Source: Schizochytrium sp. TIO01 (lineage: Eukaryota > Sar > Bigyra > Thraustochytrida > Thraustochytriidae). From it: 64,000 nt of DNA. Numbering within the stretch: the first letter of the stretch is position 1; every line of letters begins with the position of its first letter. The notes under the pieces are model-generated. The model saw only the letters and a list, made by a program, of their open reading frames with translations. It searched no databases and was not told the origin of the DNA. Position numbers and translations under genes: made by a program. Shown here in pieces: positions 21,256 through 32,100 of the stretch. The DNA is taken from positions 3,232,501 to 3,296,500 of the forward strand of contig SMSO01000034.1 in NCBI GenBank assembly GCA_004764695.1. The letters run 5' to 3'.

Positions 21256-22514
21256 ATTTCGCTACCGCTACCAGCTTTCCAAGATTTCCAATCTTTGTCT
21301 AGAAGACTTCACTTCCCACGTACACAATCATAAGTCAAACTTTGTTAACATTTTTGACCCTTTCCTTCAAAACAATCTCATTATTGTTCTTCCTCTTGAA
21401 ATATAGCATTATTGATGTGCTTTGATTTGAGTTTTTAACCAAATTAAAGACTAGGTATGATTAGCCTCCTACTATCGAGAATTCCATGGCATAATATGTT
21501 TGCTTCAAATCTTTGGAGAGCACTGCAGGCCTAATGTGCGCTCACTAATTTTTCCCTGTATGATTGATTACTTTAACTTTTTAGATGAAGCTTTGAGAAC
21601 ACAGCATGCGTGATATGTTCTAACAACACGACTCCGAACATGGGCTCACCAGCTCATACTATTATGAGCGTTTCCCTACTATTATTCTCTAGCGACGCTT
21701 GAAGGTATTTTAAATTGCATCAGTCGTCTATAGTGCACTTTCTTTTTCTTTTTCACGGCGAAACGTCTATCCCTAGAGTATATCATAGTTATGACTTCAT
21801 AGTCATTGACCCTATTTCCAATTTATCTTGGAATGTATGGGTCTTTCAACTTCATAACCAAAAGGCTTCCGCCCGGTGGCCATCTTAAACAGTGATGTGT
21901 CATTATTTAGCCAAGGCTTTCACCAAAGCTGATTGCAAGGAGTCCAACACACAGCTGGTTCCACTTGCTGAAAACCACTCAGCAGCAATCGTGTCCTTTC
22001 ATTTGTTCGCCTCATAAACTTTATTTGATTCTATTTATAAGAAGACTAAGTACTTAAAGGGACCCTTGTCAACTGTCCTCGCCGTTTCTTCCCCCAGCAA
22101 AGACCATCCTGTTATACATGCTCGCTTGAGCTCGGGCCTGCTCAAGGCTGCAAGCAAAGAAAGAGCTTGCGAGGCAGACGGGATTGCAGCAAAGGCTTGA
22201 TACAACGGGTGGCAGTCGAAGAGGCAGCCAGGGAGCGTGTTGCAGGTGACTGGACTGGGACTTGTCCGGGATAGGTGACAAAGTGGCGACTGAAGCACGA
22301 TTGCACCACCACACCAAGGGCCACCTCTGACTTCAAGCGATAGAGCTCACAATAAATCAGAATAAATCGGGACCTCGATCTCAGACGTAGCAGAGACCAA
22401 ATAAAAGGTTGCGTCTGCTGAGTGCTCAGTGGCAGAGGTCTTTGCTTGCAGGATTAGCTCACACAGCAGCACAGACAAAACAACGATCAATCACAACGCA
22501 GAACATATAGTAGG
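21256..22514. other. intergenic region
   Basis: Contains the CPT1 3' UTR and the promoter of the J-protein gene. ORFs on the minus strand at 22,035-22,336 overlap each other in different frames and look spurious. No RNA gene recognised. Confidence 0.6.
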
Positions 22515-23678
22515 ATGAGCTCACAAGCTTGCCTGTATGGCGTCCTTGGCGTGGAGGTCTCCGCCACACCTACTGAGATCAGGAAGGCCTACCGCACACT
22601 TGCACGCCGTTATCATCCAGACAAGAACGTTTTGGCCGGGAATCCTCAGAGTGAGGATGTTGCGCAGGTCCAGGACATGTTCTCACTCGTGGCAAGAGCG
22701 TACGAAGTTCTCATCGACCCAACTAAACGAGTAGCCTACGACATGTTGAATGGCCACGTTGATTCTGGCGACGTAAGTATGAAAACCCCATTCATTCCTT
22801 TTAAAAGGCACAACCAGCCACGCAAACTGATCTCACTAACCTAGATGTTTGAAACCGCACTCACCACAGACACACTATGCTGAGCTTGGACAAATGAAGA
22901 AAAAAGATGCAGAACAAGCAGTGGAGCTAATGCGCGTAAGTTTTACCTTAATTTGAAAAAGCTAGCGGGCTCTAATCAAAACTAACTCCGTGAGCAAAAC
23001 ATATTCACCCAAATTTGATATTCGATATTACAGCTCACTTTCGACATTAAACGCCGGACCGAGCTAAGCCGGGGAGGATTAGTTATTGACGATGCAGTCT
23101 ACGGCGCACGCGACATTATTGAAACAAACCGCTTGGAAGACCTTGCCACATCAAAATGGGTTCAGAATGTCACACGTCAACTGCAGTGCGCTGTTGAAAA
23201 ATCCAAGCTGGTTATCCCCGGCAATGAACCTAAACACTATCTTATCCCCGGCTTATACGACGCAGCTCCAGGCGAGGAAAAGCTGTTATGGGTGCGATAC
23301 TATTTTCGTGGAAAAATTCACCAAGTTGTTGTTCAAGATGAGCAGCGGCTACTCATGCCTCTCAAGTCACATTGTATCCAGAAATTTGCAAAGAAACAAT
23401 CCAAAATTAAGAAACTAATCCAACAAACGCAAAATGAAGAATCCGCAGACACCGCGATCACAAGCAAGAAGCGTAGCAGTAAACTCACGGGAGGGCTTAT
23501 TGCATTGCTTATTGCTCTCTCGACAAGCGGTGTTGCCTACGGCGTTGCGCATTTGGTGATGAACAAGAATGACACGGAATTTATGCAAAACATCATGCAA
23601 GGATTCATTAAAAGTCCTGGTTCTTCCTTTCATAATTTTATGCAAGCCATCTCAAGGCGTGCAAAATTTATCTCCTGA
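22515..23678 (+). CDS. DNAJC11-like J-domain protein with DUF3395, three exons
   Basis: Exons are 22515-22772, 22870-22935 and 23034-23678. The introns (97 and 98 bp) both run GTAAGT to CAG and both fall between codons. The spliced protein has 322 residues. The J domain is at about 5-80 with HPD at 34-36 in RRYHPDKN. Residues about 142-221 match the DUF3395 module of animal DNAJC11: VTRQLQCAVEKSKLVI, PGLYDAAPGEEK, VRYYFRGKIHQV and MPLKSH. A likely transmembrane helix lies at about 261-284. DNAJC11 is a mitochondrial outer-membrane J protein linked to MICOS and cristae. Here the long middle part found in animal DNAJC11 is absent, so the protein is a compact version. The C-terminal coding end overlaps the end of the convergent minus-strand gene by 11 bp. 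Confidence 0.88.
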
Positions 23679-26600
23679 GAATTTTATCTAATTGAATTGG
23701 TGGTTTGTACCCAAGTAACTCCTTGATCTCCTCCTCGGTTGTGTTAATACGACTCGCTGCTTCTTGCGTCATTGATTCTCGAGAAAACCAGTTTGAAGCG
23801 CGACCCTCTGGGGAAAGTTGTTCGCGGATCTTACGCCTCTCTCGCATAGCAATTTGATATGCTCGACGATTACTGAGAAAGATCTGGTGTTGGTTGCCAG
23901 TTTTCGCATCACCTAGAACACGAAAAAATTCTTGAAAGTCAATATAACCATCGCGCTTGCTATCCATGCTATCCATGAACAGCTCGAGATCTCTCCGGGA
24001 TAAGGTAGGGTCCAATTTGTGCATACCTCGACGAAAGTCTGACCGAGTTAACACACCGGTTTTTCTTGTATCCATGGAAAGAAAGAGGGTATGGAGCATG
24101 CCTTCTGTTTGACCCATTAAAGCCTCCAAGACTCGGTATCGAGCCTGAGCACGTTCTCCGGGGGAACCAGAGGCGCCTGAATTGGCACGACGACGCGATG
24201 GTTTGCGACGTGGCTCTGTTGCAATACTTCGTGATACACGACCGGCAGAGCTTGGACGACGCTTGGTAGCGGTCGTTGGCATGCCAGAAATATCTGATAC
24301 CATACGCGAAGTTGCTTTAACCGGTTTGGCTGCACTAAAACTGCCACGGCGTGGTACAGAGCGAGGCACTGCATTACGAAGAGCTTCAAATTGGTCGCGT
24401 AGATCAATACTATCAACAAGATTCAGAGCATTCAAATACTTTGCTTCCAGATCAGGATCAAGTAAATGATCCTCATTTTCAAAGCTTCGAGTTTTGCTTG
24501 ATCGTCGCTTGGATGATTTCTTTGGACTCGAGTGGCGTTTTACACGGCGAACTTGATCCTTCTCACGTGCTAGATAAGGTTCCTTCGTCTGTGCCTCATT
24601 TCTAAAAACCAAGGAAACAACTTCCACCTCATTTTCATCATCTTCGTCTTCGTCGTAATTATAGACCTGATTGAACCCATCCTCATCCTCGTCCTCGTCC
24701 TCGAAATTAATATTCTTATGGCCGTTGTCGAAGTCAACAACGTGTCGCTCTTCATCCGCCTGATTTCTACTGTGCATGGAATGAGGAGGTTCATACAGGT
24801 CCATATCGCCTTCTTCATCAAGGTCCTCATCATCCTCATCGCGACCAATGACAAGACCAAGTCTTCGTGTCTTGCCAGAGTACTCTGGCTTTCTCTGGTG
24901 CCGAGAAGCACTATGTACTTGCGGTGGCGGGCCTTCATCAGGGGAACGAAGAGCCAAAAATCCTGTTGGTACAGGGGAGTGTGCTGTTGCTGCAGAGTCC
25001 TCTCCAGGAGCGACAAGCATGGTATGGCGTAGGCGTTGGGCAAAATGCAATGCAGTCAAGAGCTCTGCGCTCTTGGGGTTGCGAACTGTAAGCGATGGAT
25101 GGATGAGAAGGTGAAACATGCATGCGTCCCTTCCAAAATTCTCCATCACTGACGCATTATTGGGAAAGCTCCGCGACCGTGCCGCAATTCCCAAGGTCTC
25201 CTCATCAAGGCAATCCCTCAAAATACCTAACAAGGTGACATTATTGAAGAGACGCATCAAAGTACCTGGAGAAGCCTCTGAGCCTTCGGCATCAAGATCT
25301 TGCCGACGAGCCATTGAATTAATGATTTGCACAAGAGCTTCCATGGTTTCGTCAGCAAAGTTCACTCGAGAAGCAGACGCAACCTCGACAATGTGCATTT
25401 TGCCATGCGGAGAATCTTCATCTTGTGAATAGGCATCGCCTGGGTCAATCCAAACAGTATACAACAGTAATGCTGTTTCTCTTTGCAACGTATTCTGCCC
25501 CCGTGATGGTTTGTTACCTCTGGAGCTCGATCTAGAGCCAAAGGATGAAGGCCCAAGAGCAGTATGATGATTACCCGATCCAACAGATGCAATGAGAGCT
25601 GCTTCATACCTAGTCTTAACATTTACAATGTTCAGTCCAGCAGCCTCGAGATCAACTCGTCCCGTTGCGCGCGCTGATACTTGATCGAACTGTAGTCGCG
25701 GGAACTCCTCCAATGTAGCACCACCACTACTGTGGTCATCTGACAAAAGATCGTAGACGTGAGATCCCTGTACGTGCACACAAGAAAGATTAACACGAGG
25801 CAAAATACTTGCAATATCGCCTTTTTCCTCGCCCTTGTATCCATGTGCAAGATTTTCTACGACATCGAATACTGCATTCAAAATGCTATTGGTCGTAGCA
25901 CTACTTGCAGGGCCCGAGGAGATCACTACAGCGCGATCACCATCAAAGAGAGCATCAACAATAGGAGCGACCTGCGCTCGGATACCATTTTGATTGCCAA
26001 GAAGAGGGTCAGAAGCAAGAACATCGGCCCCACTTGGAGCTGCATCCTTGATGTATACGACTTCATCGTAACCAAAGTAACGCTTCGAGGTGTCACTCTC
26101 TACCATCACCTCAGCAGAGGCGAGAATCGGTTCAACACGCAACATGTTTGTCATTGTGTCATTCTGGCCTCTTGTGTCAGAAGAGAGCCCATCGCTTGGA
26201 GCAGAATTCTCAAAAACGGAACAAATTCGCCGCACACGCTTATCACCAAAGCCCATGCGAGATTTGTGTAAGTTTCGGCGCCGAAGCCGTTCGAGTTCTA
26301 GCTTTCGGTTCATTGCAACATTTGAAAGACTAGATTTTGCCTGCAGCTCGTGACGAGCCACCGGCGCAAAGTTCTGGCGCTTAGAACGGAGCTTTTGTGA
26401 GTAGAGTCGCCACTGTGTCACGGCATCCGTGGTGAGGTCTTTCATTAGAGTGACCTGATTTGCAATATCCTGGAGTCCCTGGCGTAATTCTTTGAGATCG
26501 CCCTTTGCATGGACACCCAAAATACGCGCGCTTGGGCGGTGCCTTGCAATATAAGGTTTAACCTGTCTTGGTGGACTACGTGACTGGCTACGCGCTTCGT

Positions 26601-29139
26601 TTGCTGCATGGTGCTTTCGAAGCTCTGCGACTTCGCTGGATCTTTGCAAAAATCTTTCATTAGCTGTAGTAAGTTGATCCTGCACCAACTGAACTTGACC
26701 CTCTAATTGTGCAATACGTTCATGTGATACCTTAAGAGCATCACGTGCTGAGGCCCCTTCAGATTCAGCATGCTCTAGATCGTCCTGAAGGACTTGAGTT
26801 TGTCGTTCGAGACGAACCTTGGCCGCAACAGTCTGTTTCAGGTCGGCTGCAAGTTGTGTTGCTTCTTCCTTTTGGGATGCAAGCTCTCTGGCCTGAGATT
26901 CATTTTCAGCAGCAAGTTTACCAACATCTGCAGTCTGCTCTCGTACACGCAGTTCAGAGGCACGAAGCTGAGTTTGTGCAGAGCGCTCTGCTTCCCTCAA
27001 CTCATCAATGACACGATTGAGCTGAGAAATAGTCTGCAAGAGACGATCGACCTCTGCAGCGTTTATGGAAGCTTCCCCAGGGCTTTCCGTCAGCTTATCT
27101 GCATTGAGAGGTGCATTGGTGCCCCCCAGGTTTGATCCAGAGTCGTTCATGACCTTACGAAATTTGTCTTGACTCTGCTTCAATTGTACTTGAAGTTCTT
27201 CAACGCGAGCTTTCCAGTCTTCGCGTTCACTACGGGCGGCAACGGCAGCAGCTGTAGCAGCCCCGGATTCTGTTGCTTTCTCCTGCAGCTCATGTTTGAG
27301 TTCACGTATAGATTGCTCCAGTCGCGTAACTCGGTCATCAGCCTCGGCACTTGCGTCGCGTCTCATCTGCAGTAGTTGCATCTCTGAGCGTAAATCATCT
27401 TCACGAGCTTGCTGTTCGCGAGCCTGATATTCATACCGTTCAATATCACGCGCCCTTTGCTTTTCAAGGTCTTGTTTAGCCTTTTCGAGCTCTGTCATCT
27501 TGCATTCTACGCTTTCACGAAGTCGAGACTCCTTCTTAGCTTCCAATTTTGCTTCGGCAACTTGCTCGCGCAGTACCTGCAGTGAATCGTCGTCACCGCG
27601 AATGGGTGAAGGAGGAGATGAGAACAGGGGTTCTCTAGATTGGTGGAAGCCAGGTGACCCGGGTGCTGGTGAAAATGCTCCTGGAGAGAGAGGCATATCC
27701 GCAGTTGTATCCGCAAATGATAGGGGCTCTGCAGTAGTCGCCTTATTAAGCCATAACGCAGCTGGGTCCACAGGCCCAGTTTGGAGAGCAGCTAATCGTC
27801 TGACATCATCAATTTTATCCATGCTTAAAACGATGCTCAATTCCAATTTGTGGCGAGGGCCCGTGAACCATCTTCTGAAGGTAATTTCATCCCCGTTGAG
27901 TGTCACAGTTGAAGGCTCAAAATGTAAAAGTTCCCAGAACGGCAAATCCCACTCTTGAGGCCCCGCATCTCGATCACACTGAAGTCGAACTTGTAAGCGG
28001 CCATTCTCAGGAAGCCCTTCCTCATGAGCTCCAAAAACAAAGACTTCATCCCAAATAGGATTTGTCACGGATTCTGCGAGGTCTGTGCGAAATGTTTCTC
28101 CGCCTACACTACACCGAACACAAGCATCACATCGTGAACCAAGATCCGCTTGGTGTACAGTCACACGTAAAATCGACAATAAGGCTACCTCGCGTGAAGG
28201 TGCCCTACGCAAATCGCTCTTTCGCTTCCCCCCTTGCTGTCGTTGGGTCCAGGTTGCCACCAAGTCAAAATTATCATCATCATCGTCATCGTCATCAACT
28301 GCATTTGAATTGGTAGTGGACAGAGTTGGAGTACCAATCTTGGGAACCTCTTTCGTCACTCCGCTTGATGAACCAGCTTTGGGTTGTTCACGAGTAATGG
28401 AGGAGATAGAAGCTGCAGAACTACCCAATGTGCTACTTGTGCGAGGCTCTAGATCTCTGTCCACAAGCCAGTCATCGTCCGCCATTGCAAAAAAGGAACC
28501 TTTAGTTGCCTCAGGAGGAGACCAGTACTGCTTGCTTGGATTAACACGGGTTGTTTCGAAAACATTAAAAAACTCCTGAAAGGTGATTACTCCATCTCCA
28601 TTGAGATCCACGGACTTTGTAAAACGCTTCAGAGTAGCGGTATCTAAGCCAATACCAAGATTCAGCAACCCACGAAAAAGCTCATCACGGCTCAGGTAAC
28701 CTTTCTTTGTGTTATCCATAATTAGAAAGGCGTCATAAAGCTTAGAGTGCGTTGATTCGACAGCACTCTTCACGGCCGCAATAATTTCCTTTTGTGCCAT
28801 TGAATCTCCATCACCTTTGCTCGATGAAAAGCTTAAATTGCTTCTGCTACTCTGCGGGCTTAGACGTGGCTGCGATAGGAAACCAAAAGACAAATCCCGC
28901 AACGGACTTGCTGCAATTTGTGGCTTCGGAATGAAAGACTTATCACGTCGGCGATGTGCACGTGCCTCATGCTCAGCGGAAAGCATATCTTCTAGAGGTG
29001 AACGGGCCGCAGCGGAACTCGCAATCGAAGCAACATCATCAGCAGCGACAAGATCTAATGAGGTCAAAGGCCCCTTGGAATCCCCTCCCATACTGAAAGG
29101 CGAATGCACCTCCTCCTCACTTGAGCGTGGAGTTGACAT
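23668..29139 (-). CDS. EF-hand/C2/coiled-coil protein with degenerate kinesin-like motor
   Basis: The ATG at 29139 (MSTPRSSEEE) gives 1,823 residues; the frame is open to 29220. Numbers count from codon 29220. An EF-hand pair lies at about 155-220, the second loop canonical (DLNGDGVITFQE). A C2-like domain follows at about 347-463 and a long coiled coil at about 543-880. A kinesin-motor relative at about 987-1400 includes VAPIVDALFDGDRAVVISS, VEVASASRVNF, LLGILRDCLDE and ALHFAQRLRHT. The P-loop position reads GPASSATT (about 1103-1110) instead of GQTGSGKT. SSRSH is lost, and DLAGSE reads EVASAS. ATPase activity is thus not expected. Acidic runs and a second EF-hand pair (DSKRDGYIDFQE) end the protein. 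The coiled-coil-before-motor order is kinesin-14-like. A Ca2+-responsive microtubule scaffold is an inference. It may be the 3' part of a larger gene (see junction finding). Confidence 0.85.
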   Translation of the reverse strand: MSTPRSSEEEVHSPFSMGGDSKGPLTSLDLVAADDVASIASSAAARSPLEDMLSAEHEARAHRRRDKSFIPKPQIAASPLRDLSFGFLSQPRLSPQSSRSNLSFSSSKGDGDSMAQKEIIAAVKSAVESTHSKLYDAFLIMDNTKKGYLSRDELFRGLLNLGIGLDTATLKRFTKSVDLNGDGVITFQEFFNVFETTRVNPSKQYWSPPEATKGSFFAMADDDWLVDRDLEPRTSSTLGSSAASISSITREQPKAGSSSGVTKEVPKIGTPTLSTTNSNAVDDDDDDDDNFDLVATWTQRQQGGKRKSDLRRAPSREVALLSILRVTVHQADLGSRCDACVRCSVGGETFRTDLAESVTNPIWDEVFVFGAHEEGLPENGRLQVRLQCDRDAGPQEWDLPFWELLHFEPSTVTLNGDEITFRRWFTGPRHKLELSIVLSMDKIDDVRRLAALQTGPVDPAALWLNKATTAEPLSFADTTADMPLSPGAFSPAPGSPGFHQSREPLFSSPPSPIRGDDDSLQVLREQVAEAKLEAKKESRLRESVECKMTELEKAKQDLEKQRARDIERYEYQAREQQAREDDLRSEMQLLQMRRDASAEADDRVTRLEQSIRELKHELQEKATESGAATAAAVAARSEREDWKARVEELQVQLKQSQDKFRKVMNDSGSNLGGTNAPLNADKLTESPGEASINAAEVDRLLQTISQLNRVIDELREAERSAQTQLRASELRVREQTADVGKLAAENESQARELASQKEEATQLAADLKQTVAAKVRLERQTQVLQDDLEHAESEGASARDALKVSHERIAQLEGQVQLVQDQLTTANERFLQRSSEVAELRKHHAANEARSQSRSPPRQVKPYIARHRPSARILGVHAKGDLKELRQGLQDIANQVTLMKDLTTDAVTQWRLYSQKLRSKRQNFAPVARHELQAKSSLSNVAMNRKLELERLRRRNLHKSRMGFGDKRVRRICSVFENSAPSDGLSSDTRGQNDTMTNMLRVEPILASAEVMVESDTSKRYFGYDEVVYIKDAAPSGADVLASDPLLGNQNGIRAQVAPIVDALFDGDRAVVISSGPASSATTNSILNAVFDVVENLAHGYKGEEKGDIASILPRVNLSCVHVQGSHVYDLLSDDHSSGGATLEEFPRLQFDQVSARATGRVDLEAAGLNIVNVKTRYEAALIASVGSGNHHTALGPSSFGSRSSSRGNKPSRGQNTLQRETALLLYTVWIDPGDAYSQDEDSPHGKMHIVEVASASRVNFADETMEALVQIINSMARRQDLDAEGSEASPGTLMRLFNNVTLLGILRDCLDEETLGIAARSRSFPNNASVMENFGRDACMFHLLIHPSLTVRNPKSAELLTALHFAQRLRHTMLVAPGEDSAATAHSPVPTGFLALRSPDEGPPPQVHSASRHQRKPEYSGKTRRLGLVIGRDEDDEDLDEEGDMDLYEPPHSMHSRNQADEERHVVDFDNGHKNINFEDEDEDEDGFNQVYNYDEDEDDENEVEVVSLVFRNEAQTKEPYLAREKDQVRRVKRHSSPKKSSKRRSSKTRSFENEDHLLDPDLEAKYLNALNLVDSIDLRDQFEALRNAVPRSVPRRGSFSAAKPVKATSRMVSDISGMPTTATKRRPSSAGRVSRSIATEPRRKPSRRRANSGASGSPGERAQARYRVLEALMGQTEGMLHTLFLSMDTRKTGVLTRSDFRRGMHKLDPTLSRRDLELFMDSMDSKRDGYIDFQEFFRVLGDAKTGNQHQIFLSNRRAYQIAMRERRKIREQLSPEGRASNWFSRESMTQEAASRINTTEEEIKELLGYKPPIQLDKILRR

Positions 29140-29143
29140 AATC

Positions 29144-32100
29144 TTACTTCCTTCCTGTCTGAATACTTGAAGGTTTGTAGCGCTCAAGCCTTGATGATGA
29201 TGACGATGGGGGGGTTGCATCTACATTGGCTTCGATTGAAGCTGAAAGCTGAGCCAAACGAGCTCCAGACTGTGTTTGAGAAAGATTATCATCAGGCTTC
29301 GTTTGATCCTCTTCAAATCCAACCCCTTCTCCTTTACCTTCTTGCTCCGTTTCATTCAGGTTCTGAAACTCCTCGTAATCTTCATCATCTCCTGGAAGGT
29401 TCATCTTGTGAGGTGTACGAGGAGACTGTGACGGGCTCGAATAAGACAATGATTTGTCGTCCTGATCACCATGGTCGGATGGAGAGTAAGCCGAACCGGG
29501 ATATGATGCTGGAGTAGCCGGAGTTGTAGATGCTTGCATTCCAAAGGCTTCAGCTTTCCCTGGTGGCAAATGTGTCAGGGGAGATGGCATAGCAAGAGGT
29601 ATTGGTTTTACAATAGCAGGCGACTCAGGTGGCGACTCTGAAGCATCGTGCGCAGACCTCCCAGAGCTTTGATGTTCTGCAGAACTAAACTGTGACTGTG
29701 CGCTAGAAACCGGCGATGCAGAGATTTTACTCTCTGGGGATTTTGCTGAGCTTGAACGCAGTACTGAAGATGATGAGAGGTGGGAAGCAGGACTAGCTGC
29801 ATCAAATTGTGACGCTGCGTCGCCAGTCTCCTTTACCACTGAGTCCAAACCCCTGTCACCTAACTTTGAAGAACCCGAAGTTGCACCCAGGCTTTTCTCA
29901 CCCGGTGATGATGCAATACTACGTGAAGCCTCAATGTTGTTTCCGCTTAGATCTAAACTTACGGCCCTATCCTCCAGGACATAGTCACTAGTTTTCTCAA
30001 TGTCGCTACTCAATTCTGCCTCTTCTGCACCACTTGTTTCGCTGGAACAAGAATAATCCTTGTTGCTCGGCGACGAAGCCTGCTCCGAGACAGCAAGAGG
30101 AGACCCAACAAACGCTTTGTCGTCGCTGTTGGCGCCTGGAGAAGATATGTCTTGTTCTGAGTTCTGGTTCGAATGATGACTTCTGGGACTTTCAAAATTT
30201 CCCTCGCTCAACTTTTCGGATACGGCCTCGTCTTTATGAAAATTCGGAGAAGCTTCTACCAAAGAGTTATCGTCTTCAAAGGCGCCTGAATAGGGCTTTT
30301 TTGAACTACCTCCTGTTGCATCAGCATTGCCCATATTCTCACCTGCAAAGAAAGTGTCTTCGGAAATAATTGGATGCCCAGCCTTACTATCCATAGAGGA
30401 GATTTCGCTTGCTTTAGAGAGCACAGAAGGACTTACAGCACTGTTGTTAAGAGGCGAAGAAGTAGAAGAATTCTCCGCCTGAATGTGTGACTCGAATTCT
30501 TCACCTCCATCGCTTCTAACCTTCGAGGATGTGTTACTCACGGGAGATAACGCCTGGGCTTGACTGTCAGGAGCAATAGCAACATCTTTTGCGTGCACAG
30601 CAAATTCTGTGTCAATGTTAATATTCGTTGTCCTATCGCCTTGATCCACAGAAGCTGTGCCAGCTTGATCATCAGGCCCGCCATCTCCTTTAGTGCCATT
30701 TTTAGAAAATGAATCATCAACATCGCTGCAATCGTCGCAGCGTCCGAGAGGTGCACTACTTTGAATGTTCAAAACACTGTCATCGTCATTCTCTTCATTA
30801 TACTCAACCTCGGATGCCGTATCACGCTCAATGCCATATTCTTCATGTTCTTCCTTGAGTTCATCGTTGCGCTCATCGTCGTTCTCTTCACTGAGCCCAT
30901 CGTTTTGCTTGCCACTAGGCTTATCGCTGTTTTTACTGCCGTCCTCGTCACTAAGTCCTTTCTCAAATCCACTGATATGCTCAGTTCCGTTCACCTTATC
31001 ATTGTACTTGTTTCTGAACCTCCCACTATGCTCACCGCTGCGATCATCACTATATTCACCACTGTACTCACTACCGTGCCCAGCGCTGAGTTGATCGCTA
31101 TGCTCATCACTTTGTTCATCGACAAAACTATTGTCATGCTCTGAATTCTCCACATGATCGTGCTCACCGATGTGGTCAATATCATACTGAACGCCATGCT
31201 CCCCATCGTGCTCATTACCAAATTCATTGTTATATCCAGTAACCAAATTATTGCTATGTTTAGCGTTGAGATTGACATTAAGTCCATCACAGTATTCGTC
31301 ACTGTGCCTATTACTATATTCGTCGTCAAAGTCATTGCTATGCCCGGCATAGTGCTCTAGGTTGTCTACTTCCTCATTATCAACCCTGTGCGAATTACTA
31401 CTCCCAAGGCTGAGCTTATCATCATGCTCAGAGCAATACTCACTGGCATGCGAATCGTCCAAGTCCTTTCCAGCTTTAGTTCCATGCTCCGCCTCAAAAT
31501 CATCATTTTGCTTTCCAACTTCGTCAAACCTGCTTAGTGACTCGCTACTAATGATGGATTGATGCTCGTGATCATTTGATGAATGAATCGCTGCATTATT
31601 GCTAGAATCCTGAGATTGGTTTTCAGACCCTTCTTCATTGTGTTCTCTAGAATCCTGCGATTGGTTTTCAGACCCTTCTTCATTGTGTTCTCTAGAATCC
31701 TGCGATTGGTTTTCAGACCCTTCTTCATTGTATTCTCCGAGGCTAAAGTTCTCATGTCCATGCAACGCGTGGTCACTTTCATTTTCTCCTTCAAAGCTGT
31801 GCTCATTTACAAGATAGTCCGCCTTAGCAAGGCTGCCGGGAGACTGCAAGGCACCGTTAGAAGAATTTGACTCTTCAGCTGAGTGACCATCAACGCTTAA
31901 AGAATCATGGTTTCCATTTGGTGTTTCTTCTTCGCTGTCGTCGTCCAAACGACCAAGGTCCTCAGAAGACCTATCATCGTTCTCTTCTGAATGAGAACAG
32001 GCATCAACAGATTGGCTTTCCTCAATGTACATGAGTCCATCTGATGGGTGTTCAGAGCCATCAGTACTCTGTTGATCGGTTTCTTCATTACCATCGTCAA

